64,000 nucleotides of DNA from Anseranas semipalmata (taxonomy: Eukaryota > Chordata > Aves > Anseriformes > Anseranatidae). The translations under genes were made by a program, and so were the position numbers. Positions 37,101 through 46,542 of the stretch are shown here, piece by piece. The DNA is taken from the NCBI GenBank assembly GCA_013399115.1, contig VXAA01007177.1, positions 846,912 to 910,911 of the forward strand. The letters are read 5' to 3'. The notes under the pieces are model-generated. The model was not told where the DNA came from and did not search any database. It saw only the letters and a list, made by a program, of their open reading frames with translations. Numbering within the stretch: position 1 is the first letter of the stretch; each line of letters begins with the position of its first letter.

Positions 37101-40100
37101 AAAAAATTGTATTAGTAACTATTAATTGCTGTATATCACAGAAAAGCTTGAAAGAACAAATATACACAACTGTTACAGATCCCTTTTCTAAGGAAGCAGC
37201 TATTAATGTTACAGGCTAATACAGGTTTGAAGGAACATGGAGGTCATTTGGCCTCATCTTCCCCCTCCCTGCCCATTAAATCAAGGTCAGCTTCAATCAG
37301 CATCTAAAATGTAGCACTTAAAACCCCTGCTGAATGACTACAATGTAGAACAAAGCTATAAGTAACAGTAAATTGCTTACATTTGCATCCTAAATCTTGC
37401 CTCTTGCATGAAAATTTAATGGCTTTATTTTAAAAAACTATTCCTTTATTTACTAAAATAATCTTAATATTTGTAGATATGTACTACCTAATCTGACCCT
37501 TTATGTGTGCAAGTGTACAATATTCAGTCATATAAAAAAAAAAAACAGAACAAAAAGGGTAGGTGTTTCTCATCAAGCTAAAACAGTGGATTCTCTGAAA
37601 TCCACTAAATCAAACTGTTAACAACATTATTAAAAGACAGAATAAATATTAGTCACAGCTAAAATAACTGTATTCTTTTTGTAGGAAAAACTTTGTTTCC
37701 CAGTAATCTGCCACTTAGAAATAAGCTTTTGATTTTTTTCTTCTGCATTTTTAGACAGAATCACAGAATTGTTGAGATTGTTAAGGGGCTCATGAAGATT
37801 GCTTAGTCCACCCCTCTTGCATTGGCATGGTCAGCAAGAGCAGGTTGCCTAGGATCATGTCCACTTGGGTTTTGAGTATCTCTACGGATGGAGACTCCAC
37901 AACCTCTCTGGGCAACCTGTTCCAGTGTTCAGTCATCCTCACAGTAAAAAAAGTGTTTCCTGATGCTCAGACTGAACCTTCTGTGTTTGTGCCTGTTGCT
38001 TCTTGTCCTGTCACTGGGTGCCACTGAGAAGAGTCTTGGTCCATCTTCTTTACACCCTCCTGTCAGATACTTAGAACCACTGATAAGATTCCCTCTGAGC
38101 TTTTCCAGGCTAAGTAGTCCCAACTTTCTCAGCCTTTCCTCGTTTGAGACCTCTTCAGTCTCTTGATATTTGTGCCCCTTCACTGGGCTCCGTCCAGTAT
38201 GTCCACGTCTCTTGTACTGGAGAGGCCAGAGCTGGGCCCAGTACTCCAGAAGTGACCTCTGCAGTGCTGACTTCAGGGGAAGGATCACCTCCCTTGACCT
38301 GTTGGCGTCACTTGTCCTAATGCAGGCCAGGATACATTTGGTCTTCTTTGCTACGAGACACTTTGCTGACTCGTGTTCAGTGTATTGTCCACCAGGACAA
38401 TACAGCCAGTCAGTATAATTTTATATATATACCAATAAGCTTTTCATTATCTTTAAATTGTTTCAGGCTAGTGTGTGTTTTTGCAGGTATTTGTAAAAAT
38501 ATAATATAGGGGCTGAAACGAGACCTTTTAACCTCTCTATTTAGTCAACAGAGTGAAATCAGTCTTCTTGTTTAGGCATTCTCCACTGCAGTTTGGAAGG
38601 AGTCTTCTTCTCTGGGGTCATGACAACCCCATGCAGCAGTCGGTATAGGCTCAGGGAACAGTGGCTGGAAAGCTGCCGAGCAGAAAAGGGCCTGGGGGTA
38701 CTGGTCAACAGCCGGCTGAACATGAGCCGGCCGTGTGCCCCGGTGGCCAAGGAGGCCAATGGCATCCTGGCTTGTATCAGAAATCGTGTGGCCAGCAGGA
38801 CTAGAGGTGTGATTGTCCCCCTGTACTTGACTCTGAGACTTTACCTCGAGTACTGTGTTCAGTCTGGGGCCCCCTACAAGAAGGATATTGAGTTGCTTGA
38901 GTGTGTGCAGAGAAGAGCAAAAAGCTGGTGAAGGGCCTAGAAACCAAGAGTTATGAGGAGAGACTGAGAGAACTGGGGCTGTTTAGTCTGGAGAAGAGGA
39001 GGCCGAGGGGAGACCTCATCGCTGTCCACAACTACCTGAAAGGAGGTTGTAGCGAGGAGGGTGTTGGTCTTTTCTCAGGTGGCAAGTGATAGGATGCAAG
39101 GCAGTGGCCTCAAGTTGTACCAGGGGAAGTTTAAATTGAATATCAGGAAGAATTTCTTCATGGAAAGGGTGCTTAGGCATTGGAACAGGCTGTGGAGGGA
39201 GGTGGTGGAGACCCCATCCCTGCAGGTATTTAAGAGAGATGTGAGATGTGGACGTGGCGCGTAAGGACATGGTTTAGTGGTAGGCTTGTAGTGTTAGGTG
39301 GATGGCTGGACTTGATGATCTTAAAGGTCTTTTCCAACCTAAATGGTTCTATGATTCTCTTTTCATTGAATATATGAGAAGCTTTAAAATTTAGGCACCT
39401 ACTTTTACTCTTCTCTCAATCTCAAATACAACTTGCTAAAGCTTAATAAAGTTACCCATTTTCCCTTGCAGGGGAATGCATTGATTTTTCCATTGCTGCC
39501 TTGCCAAATAAAAATTCAGTTTTCTAGCCCTAAAATAGATAGAATCATATGAGTAGATGGAATTATTCCATGCATTTATATATTACAGACTTGAAAGATG
39601 TGCTGAGGTAAAACAAAACATCACAAACTTGGCACAGTTATTAGATAAGTCACCTGAAGTGTTTCAATAGTTCTTAATGGACCAGATAGAAATTTTCATG
39701 TCACTTGAGTTCAGTGAAAGAGTGTCAGTCTTGGAATTGTCAGAAATCTTCAGCTGGTCACCCATTTGCATAGCACAGCTGAGTGTACCAAAAGTCTAAC
39801 TGCAGCATCAAGTACCTGGATTGCTGCAAGTAAAATTGCTAAACACAATTTAAAAAAAATCCTGAATAGGTTCTAATGCATGCATATATATAGACAAATG
39901 AAATATATTCATCACAGAACTTACTGGAGAACAGAAGTGATGTATATTGGCCTTTGCTCTCCAGTCCATTCTTATCCTTTTAAAGATGACTGATGTACAT
40001 ACAAGCTGATAGTAACAAAATAATGTTTTCTAAAGTAGGAAAGGCTGTCATTTTTTCTTCTCATTTGCAGTGGCAGGTGGTTGCATTCCATTCAGCAAGA

Positions 40101-43100
40101 AAACTGCTTGAGCATAAGCAATTGCATATATATGGAGGTAGATACAGGATCTTAAAAGAAACTCAGACCTTCCTTGTAACTAAATTCTTTATAGTCTGTA
40201 TTTTTAAGAGATGAATTAATTTGTGGTAAATTATTGCTAGTATATAATTGAAATTGAAATGTGTTCTTTTTTGATTAATTTCTCTTTAAATGAGCTAAAA
40301 CACTCTTCTACATGAATGTCAGCAGAGTGAGAAGTGTGGTGTTGTGGTATAGTTAATAGTGGTTGGTGATTGATATTATTTTGGTATGTCCACAAGCATA
40401 GGACTTTGTTATTGAAACAAAAAATACAAGTACTGTCCAGATGAGTTTGCTATAGACATAAAAGACCATGAGACCATGAGAATGCAGTAAATAGCAGCAA
40501 TGAGATTAATATTTCTTTAGGTGATAAGCACCTTTCAGTGCATGCTAGCTGTCTAATTGTGGTTGATTAATTGTAAGCAGGAGTTTTAAAGACTGTGTTG
40601 AAACAGGACAGTGTTGGATTGACACTGGCTTTTTGATATTCATTGTTTTAAATGAATTACATTTTTAAATATCTTTTCTTTTATAATGGCTCCCTTCATA
40701 CATAAGGGCTAATATGGCACAATGTGCTTCTGAAGTCTGGGGAAGACAGCTGTACAGCTTCTGAAGTCTGATCATAGGATGGGTATACAGCCTGAAGAGT
40801 TTGGAGTGGAGGAAGGTGGTAGGATCAAGAGAAATAGCAAGGTTGAAATACAGACTCTTCATTTTCATTTTGAATGAATATAAAAGAAGGTGAATAGACA
40901 TTTGCTAAGCACTTACAAGAAGATTCTGAAGTAGTATGGGAAAATGTGGTAGGAGATGGCATCCTACCAGTGGTGACCCATTGCTGGGCTTTTGTTTGCA
41001 CTTAGAAAGGACAGAGGTAAAGTTTAAACACAGGAGAGAATAAAGGTGATTATTCTTAATGTTTAAACCAGTTGTGAGGTCTTCTCCCTTTCTCACTTCT
41101 AGCAATGGTTTCCTGCTGCTTCATTTTTTGGATCTAGTGGTTATTCAGCTGCAATGTGTTCTAATAAAGGAAAACAAAAAGAGAGAAAATCTAATTTTCT
41201 GCAGAATATACTAGTTGATGTCGGTCACCCTATGGCTGTTAGGTCTGATGCCAGAAAGTGGGTGGAAAGGGAGAAGGGAGGAGGAGGAAGAGGGGAAGAA
41301 TGGAACATCACTTGTTGGTCCACAACAGCAGCTGTTTGCAACGAGACCAGGTTAGGTTTGAGAGACAGCAAGCACTGAACTCGTGACGAGGTGGAAGAAA
41401 AAAGGTACACAAGAAGATGAAACACATAATCAAATCCTAGAGGTGACAGAAAATTAGGCTTTGCTTAAGTATGTCAGGGGGCATATATTTTAGCCTGTGC
41501 AACTGAAGAAGACCCTGGAAGATGCTAAATTCAGGGCAAAAATGACAGTAGATAGTCTGCAAATAAATGATCTGGCCTTTATTTCAGTTTTATTACATGG
41601 CAGGTGCTAGTGTATTTGTGTTTTAGAACTTCCCTTGTTTTAGTTTGTTCTCTGAAAACACAGAGTTAGAAATCCCTTTTGCTGTTTTCCATTGTGCTCG
41701 TTCTAGGGAAAAAGAACAAGTAAAACTGACAGGTTGTCCCATCACAGTATTTTACACTTATATTTTATTTAATTCTTGGTAACAGTCTCACTCATTGTTT
41801 TATCTCTATAGTCTAGTCTAGGGGGAATTCATACACAGAAGAATTTAATATAGGAAGATAAGTTTTAATAAAAATGCTAAGTAAAGGGAAAGCTTATATA
41901 TATATATATATTTATTCTCCTTAAATGAAATTAAAATGTTATTCTTTTAGGAAAGAGAATATGAATATTACTTTTACTCAGGAATAGTATCCAAATATCC
42001 TTTGGACCAAATTTATTCAAAACAGGTTGAGAGGCAGCGTTTGTGTACCCTCGCACTGTTTGGAATAAGTAATGCGCATGCTAAAATACACGTCTATCCT
42101 TTGTAGTTACCACTATACATGCATTTTAAATGAGTGAAAATATTTTCTTATAGCAATAATTGTAGTGTTTACTATGGTTTTCACAGCTTTTCAATCTATG
42201 GACTACAGCCAGCTGTCAGAAATTCTTGCAGTCTGCTCTCGCTGATCCTCAAAATAGTCACTGACGAGTTGCTAAAGTTTTTTTCAGTCTATTTCTGCAC
42301 GACAACTGTATCTCAGTTACCTTTGTCTTGTCTACAGTAGTATAGGAACTGTGTGTTCCCAGCCGAATATCTTAGGTGCTTGTCAGATTTATTAACAAGG
42401 GATTTTTCATGTATCTCTCGCTAATTACTTCTAGATAAAATTGTGATGTTACTTTAGAATGCAGAATATTTTTGGAAAACAGGATATGGTGATTCTAGCC
42501 TATTATAAAAAGGTTTGCATTTTTCCGAGGAGGCACTTGTAGATGATAAATTTAGTAACAGGATTTTTTTTTGTCTTGTAATAGTATTGTAATAATGAAT
42601 TTCAATCAAAAGTAAAGAACCTGTTTCAAATAAAAACAGTCACACGTTATTGGGGAATAAAACATGAAGTTTATTGCTAAATGTGTTGGTGAGATTCATA
42701 GATTCTGTAGTAGGAAATAGTTACCTAGATCATTGTGATGATCCCATAGATGGATCTCATGTTTAATAGAGGTCATTCAGAATTTGAGAGAGAATATCTT
42801 TTGCAGTATATCATTCAAGTGTAATGACTTTATAGAAGCAGCGCAGTTTTCATTAGGTGCGGGACACCTTTCTTACTTGCAGATAGTTTTACCAGAAGCT
42901 TTTGCAAGGTTTATTGGGAGAAAAATGTCATACTACATTTGTAAGATAAGACGAGTAAAGGAGAGGAGAATGCAGTTATGCCCTACCACCTGTACTTTAG
43001 CCAATACACATATTTGAACTGGCTTTCCCTTAGCTGCTGTTAGTAGTTTAATATGTCCTCTGCCTGAGAAGAGTCCATGTCGGAAGCAACAAAACCATCA

Positions 43101-46100
43101 TGCTTACAAGTATTCTGGAATAGGTCACTTCTGTTCTCCATACGTAGTATATAATGTTTCAATATTCATTGAGAGAGGGAGGGAGGGGAGGAGGGAGGCG
43201 GGATGGATTTGTGTTCCAGTGGGCAGGTACTCTTATCATTAATATTACATTATTTTTTATTTTAATCAGTTAATAATGGTTAATTATAGTGATACTACTA
43301 AAATTAGAAATCACGCCTAGCCCTACCCTTTTTATTTGAATTGCCAGCTTTTGTTCCAAAACCCCCCAAATAAAATTCTTTTCTTAAGATGGTCAAAGTA
43401 TTTGGCTTTTTTGTTCTGGTGCAAAATCTAATAAAAATAAAATTTATCAGGCACTGTTTTTTTCCTGTTGTTCATATATAGCACTTATCTGTGGAAATGG
43501 ATTCAGTGAATCCATTCCTTGCAGAAATGTAGAATTTCCAAAGCTAGGCTCATTCTTTTTCTGAACCTTTTTCTGTCATCAAAATAATGTTTACAAAGTT
43601 CATAGAATCATTTAGGTTAGAAAAGACCTTCAAGATCATCAAGCCCAACCACTGGTTTGAGCGCAAGAGCTTATCAGAGTAATCTAGTTACTTGGGTTGT
43701 AACTAGAAATTCCTTTGTTTTTACATCTCAACGTGACATTTAGCTTGATACCTACCTCTTTTGGGGAACTTGTGTTTTTCTCTTCCTTAGTGACAGTTTT
43801 TTCCCAGGTTAACTGTTTTCTAAATGCAGTTCCCCAACCTGTAAGAGACTGGTATTTTTTACCAGGCTTTCAGAGTGTTTTTTGTGGTATCAAACCATTT
43901 CAATTGATTCTAGTGAATCAGTTTGACCTAGAAATGTATTGCTTTGTAAACTTTATACTTTTTTCACTGAATTTTATGTAATTCATAAAATAGTGATCAA
44001 AAAACTCACCAGAAGAAGCTTATTTTTCTTGGGGTGTGATAATGATAGACTCAGGAACTGATCTCTGTGGCACTCTTATCAAATAGATCGCTACTTACAT
44101 TATTTTTTAAAAACTATCTTGGTTTATATAGACTGTCTTGATGTTGAACAATGTTTTTTATTCCCAGTGTCTACGATACTAGTCTGGTGTGTAAACCTGT
44201 GGATTAATTGGCAGTTGAGGCAGAGTAACAACCTGTCCGTTCCTTCCTCATCTCATTTCCACACTCTCCCTTTCAGTTGTTCCTGTGAAGTTCTGGAAAT
44301 CTGGAACTGCAGTTGGATTAATTAAATGTATTAAAATGGGAAAAACAGAAAAACAAAGCAAAAAACCCACCTCCTTCGCTAGGGTAGTGTCATGCTGTTT
44401 TACTAAACACATTGGCTCACAGAGGGGTGCGACAGGTGCCAAAACTACCAGTGCAAGCAGAGAAGCGTGTACTTCTCTGTAGATGGCAGGGAGAGAGAAT
44501 AGGGAAAGAATTCCTTCTTTTGATGGTGGTGGGCTGGATTAGGTTAATTCTGCTTCATCCAACTGTTCCCCAAGTCTTGTATTGGCAAATCAACAGTTTC
44601 ATAGGGAATGGATTTTTTTCCTAAAATTATGCTGGCTGGTCTTAGATGGACTGTCTTTTAATTCCTTTCTTGTTGCTTCACTTTACATCTTTTAAGAACT
44701 TAAATAGTTTATATATTTAAAAATATTTTTACTTTTTAAAGCTCAAACATTGCTTTGTTTAAAAGCTTGTGTGAATACGAAGATCAAAATTTGTATGGAC
44801 TAATATTAATAGTTAATCTTGCTGATAAAATACTTGCAGAAATGCTTCTAGGTGACTTGTTTTGCTTTGCCCCTCTTACTTAATAAGTATGATATTCATA
44901 AACTTCCTGATCAGAGTTTGGTTACAGTTGCAGTAGTTGCTGCTGGCATGTTAAATAGTTATCCTCAGCCTGATTTAGCATCTTGTGAAATGCAGCAAGC
45001 GACTACAAGAAGAAAATGAGCATAGAAATAATAAGTTAGCTCATTTGTGCTTATTTTAATAAGTGGCAGATGAGTGAACCAAGTTTGATTAGACATTGCT
45101 TTGGAAGAATACTGCAATAATCACAGGAGTTGCGGTGTTATTTGCTTACATCATAGAAGCAAAATAGAGATTTTGGAGCAGTGCGACCATGGTAAGTCAT
45201 AGTATTAGAAGTGATAAACACCAAAGGAAATAGGATGGGAGAATGAGAATTATAGAAGAATAATTGCCATTCCAAGGGAAGAGTCTGTAATGGAGAGAAA
45301 GGCCCAAATTGCAGGTTAGTAAGGAGAGGGCGATAAAGCTGGACAGTGAGCCTGTTCTTTCTGCTTCTTTTGCACAATCTTAGGACACTTCTGACTGCAC
45401 ATCTACAGTGACAAAAATTAACATGGTAACAAAACAGGATAAAAAAATCTTTTTTTCTTCAAGGTTGTGATTCAATAAACAGTAATAGCCATTTTACTAT
45501 ATAAATTGTATATAACTGTATACAAGTATACAATTACTCTGCATATTATGCTGTTTTTACATGCCGAACATTTGAATATCCACAGTCATTAAAGCAACCC
45601 ATCCCTTTCCTTTTATTATTCCAGAATGGTTGTTGAAACCCATTACCAGAGAGCTTCCATTTTGCATTAAAAAGTTAATTTATTATTCATTTGAAGTCTT
45701 GTGTTTGTACATTTTTTTTTCATATTAACTAGTGGTAATGCAACAAAAGGACCCAGCTTTACATAGTCTGCTAGTCTTCCTCAAAATGACTTGGACTGGG
45801 GCACCTGCTCCGACTTCTGTGTGTTGATAGTAGTGGAACTGATAGTTCTCTACAGCTGAGCAGAGTTCTTTTTGCTGACCAGTATGAAAAAAACTGCAGA
45901 GACGTGCTTTAATCAACACTTGATATTTTTGGTTATGTATTTTTTTTTCTTTAACATATGATCTAATGTGATCCCTTTTTCTGTGAGTACCATAAACGTT
46001 GGTCAATATCTGGCTGTGCTGCAGTAAGAAGCTGGTTCTGTCATTCTTCTCCTAGACATTTTAATCGACTCTCTAACACGTGAAAGCCTGGAGCTGGTTG

Positions 46101-46542
46101 AGGAATTTATGGTTTATTATTGTCACTTCAAAATGTTGGGGTGTGTTTAGATGCTTCTGGTTGATTGCATACCATTTTTAATGCATTCCGTGCGTGTCAT
46201 TCTCATTTCAGGGTTAGTCAGCAATATAAAACCAACTTTATGACTGCTGATAACTTATCGATCTGTTTCTGGCCTACTTTGATGAGACCTGATTTTGAAA
46301 ACAGAGAGTTTCTTTCTACCACCAAAATCCACCAGTCGGTTATAGAGACCTTCATTCAACAGTGTCAGTTTTTCTTTTACAACGGGGAGATCGTAGAAGC
46401 ACCGAACCCAGTGGCCTGTCAGCCACCGCCTTCCAACACCGTGCAGATGGTGGAGCCGATGGTCCCTCTGCAGTTACCACCACCACTGCAGCCCCAGCTG
46501 ATACAGCCACAATTACCAGCAGACCCTCTTGGTATTATATAA
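9426..46542 (+). CDS. ARHGAP5: ARHGAP5 (p190-B RhoGAP), full coding region, 6 coding exons
   Basis: This is a GTPase-activating protein for Rho-family GTPases, acting in the cytoplasm and at membranes to lower RhoA activity (family knowledge). Joining 9426-13148, 22827-22974, 33158-33235, 34581-34712, 36950-37055 and 46212-46542 gives 4518 nt in one open frame: 1505 residues, against about 1502 in human as I recall. Every intron is GT-AG and the phases agree (0, 1, 1, 1, 2). Domains by residue: GTPase fold about 14-250 with P-loop GNCGVGKS at 28-35 and TKCD at 199-202; FF repeats about 270-540; pseudo-GTPase domains about 590-765 and 775-950; linker with tyrosines Y1092 and Y1110; RhoGAP about 1262-1450. 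The frame stays open towards the 5' side to TTG 9402, but the family's N-terminus [11 protein letters not shown] fixes the start at ATG 9426 or ATG 9429. The paralogue ARHGAP35 was considered, but the remembered p190-B sequence fits better, including the C-terminal DPLGII. Confidence 0.97.
13149..22826 (+). other. ARHGAP5: ARHGAP5 intron after the giant exon
   Basis: A 9.7-kb phase-0 intron with donor GTAAGT and a tandem acceptor TAGCAG. It starts with a 27-codon read-through of the coding frame, has a GT repeat at 13194-13207, and has an AATAAA at 13635-13640 with a downstream GT/T-rich stretch. It contains a large antisense CR1 at about 15616-16340. From 16.4 to 22.8 kb I see only AT-rich intronic sequence. 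Confidence 0.9.
15616..16340 (-). mobile_element. CR1 LINE, long 3' portion, GC-rich
   Basis: Starts with AATCATAGAATACCCCGAGT and GGAAGGGACC, then CTGTTCCAGTGCCCGACCAC, GTGAAGAACCTTTTCCTGA and CAGTTTCCTCTGGGCTGAAC. All are hallmarks of the CR1 3' half read antisense. Its GC content is far above the surrounding intron. Short open frames here on both strands are products of the repeat, not genes. Confidence 0.85.
22827..22974 (+). CDS. ARHGAP5: ARHGAP5 exon 3 (start of RhoGAP domain, residues 1242-1290)
   Basis: Encodes a basic KKKAK stretch, [17 protein letters not shown] and the first helices of the RhoGAP domain, ending in FIEDT. The FGMPL motif marks the start of the catalytic domain at about residue 1262. 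The acceptor is tandem: TAG at 22824-22826 and CAG at 22827-22829. Use of the first adds one glutamine (1505 residues); use of the second gives 1504. The donor is GTAAGA at 22975. The exon leaves one base (phase 1) to form a glycine codon with the next exon. Confidence 0.95.
24763..24781. repeat. (AG)n microsatellite
   Basis: An alternating GA run within intron 3. Confidence 0.9.
28445..29136 (+). mobile_element. CR1 LINE 3' portion, sense orientation
   Basis: Carries, in CR1 order, a diverged AGCCTGAGCGTGAGTCAGCA segment, GGAGGTATTCAAGATCAGAT, GGTTGGACTAGATGACCTCC, GAGGTCCCTTCCAA, and a terminal GTGATTCTGTGATC. It is well diverged, with no intact frame. Confidence 0.85.
33158..33235 (+). 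CDS. ARHGAP5: ARHGAP5 exon 4 (RhoGAP arginine finger, residues 1291-1316)
   Basis: A 78-nt exon encoding the loop with [10 protein letters not shown]1299 is the arginine finger that enters the Rho active site in this domain family. The acceptor TTCTAAG ends at 33157. The donor GTAATG at 33236 is weaker than consensus. Phase is 1 on both sides, so skipping this exon would keep the frame while deleting the catalytic arginine. Confidence 0.95.
33236..34580 (+). other. ARHGAP5: ARHGAP5 intron 4
   Basis: A 1.3-kb AT-rich phase-1 intron with acceptor TGTCTTACAG. No repeat or other feature was recognised. Confidence 0.9.
34581..34712 (+). CDS. ARHGAP5: ARHGAP5 exon 5 (RhoGAP core, residues 1317-1360)
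   Basis: A 132-nt exon encoding the core [20 protein letters not shown]. It contains the family's conserved lysine (about K1337) and the LPDPLIP turn. The donor is GTAAGT at 34713. Phase is 1 on both sides. The exon length is a multiple of three, so skipping would keep the frame but remove part of the Rho-binding surface. Confidence 0.95.
34713..36949 (+). other. ARHGAP5: ARHGAP5 intron 5
   Basis: A 2.2-kb AT-rich phase-1 intron. A 128-codon open frame at 35820-36206 has no recognisable protein and is taken as chance. No CR1 was recognised. Confidence 0.9.
36950..37055 (+). CDS. ARHGAP5: ARHGAP5 exon 6 (RhoGAP, residues 1361-1396)
   Basis: A 106-nt exon encoding [20 protein letters not shown] and [15 protein letters not shown], the typical middle helices of the GAP domain. 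The acceptor TTTCTATAG ends at 36949. The donor AACAG|GTTTAG is unusually weak, with T at +3 and +4. The frame continues 15 codons into the intron and stops at 37099-37101, so read-through would truncate the GAP domain. Confidence 0.95.
37210..37305 (-). mobile_element. Probable CR1 3'-end fragment, old
   Basis: GAACATGGAGGTCATTTGGC, the CC-rich stretch and AAGGTCAGCTTCAATCAGCA line up loosely with the antisense CR1 3' end (GGAGGTCATCT, CCAACC, then a CAGCTTC-type segment). It is heavily diverged. Confidence 0.5.
37753..38400 (-). mobile_element. CR1 LINE 3' portion, antisense
   Basis: Starts with AGAATCACAGAATTGTTGAG and continues through CTCTCTGGGCAACCTGTTCC, CTTCTTGTCCTGTCACTGGG and ACTCCAGAAGTGACCTCTGC to AATGCAGGCCAGGATACATT. 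All are antisense CR1 landmarks. It is 170 nt from a sense copy. Confidence 0.9.
38575..39360 (+). mobile_element. CR1 LINE 3' portion, sense
   Basis: Reads AAAGGGCCTGGGGGTACTGG, TGAGAGAACTGGGGCTGTTT, GGAACAGGCTGTGGAGGGAG, TGGACTTGATGATCTTAAAG and ends GGTTCTATGATTCTC. This is an intact 3' end of a different CR1 subfamily from the neighbouring antisense copy. Frames at 38593-38931 and 38901-39089 are pieces of the CR1 protein. Confidence 0.9.
41895..41910. repeat. (TA)n microsatellite
   Basis: Eight TA units in intron 6. Confidence 0.9.
43171..43203 (+). repeat. G-rich purine run with G-quadruplex motif
   Basis: GGGAGGGAGGGGAGGAGGG at 43177-43195 has four G-tracts of three or more on the sense strand within intron 6. 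Confidence 0.8.
43600..43668 (-). mobile_element. CR1 3'-end fragment
   Basis: TCATAGAATCATTTAGGTTA, GACCTTCAAGATCATCAAGC and CCAACC match the antisense CR1 terminus. It is only about 70 nt long. Confidence 0.8.
46212..46542 (+). CDS. ARHGAP5: ARHGAP5 last coding exon (residues 1397-1505, with stop)
   Basis: Completes the RhoGAP domain with [17 protein letters not shown], including the conserved asparagine at about N1410, and [15 protein letters not shown]. It then encodes a proline- and glutamine-rich tail ([16 protein letters not shown]) ending in DPLGII, matching the remembered vertebrate p190-B C-terminus. The acceptor TCTCATTTCAG ends at 46211, and the stop is TAA at 46540. The tail is the part most diverged from the mammalian sequence as I recall it. 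Confidence 0.97.

Larger units (their letters stand above)
37056..46211 (+). other. ARHGAP5: ARHGAP5 intron 6
   Basis: A 9.2-kb phase-2 intron. It contains CR1 fragments at about 37210-37305, 37753-38400, 38575-39360 and 43600-43668, a TA repeat at 41895-41910 and a G-rich purine run at 43171-43203. AATAAA occurs at 37641-37646. The rest is AT-rich and unremarkable. Confidence 0.9.

Noticed and set aside
38593..39089. Open frames of 112 and 62 codons
   Set aside because: They are broken pieces of CR1 protein sequence within a truncated retrotransposon, not host genes.
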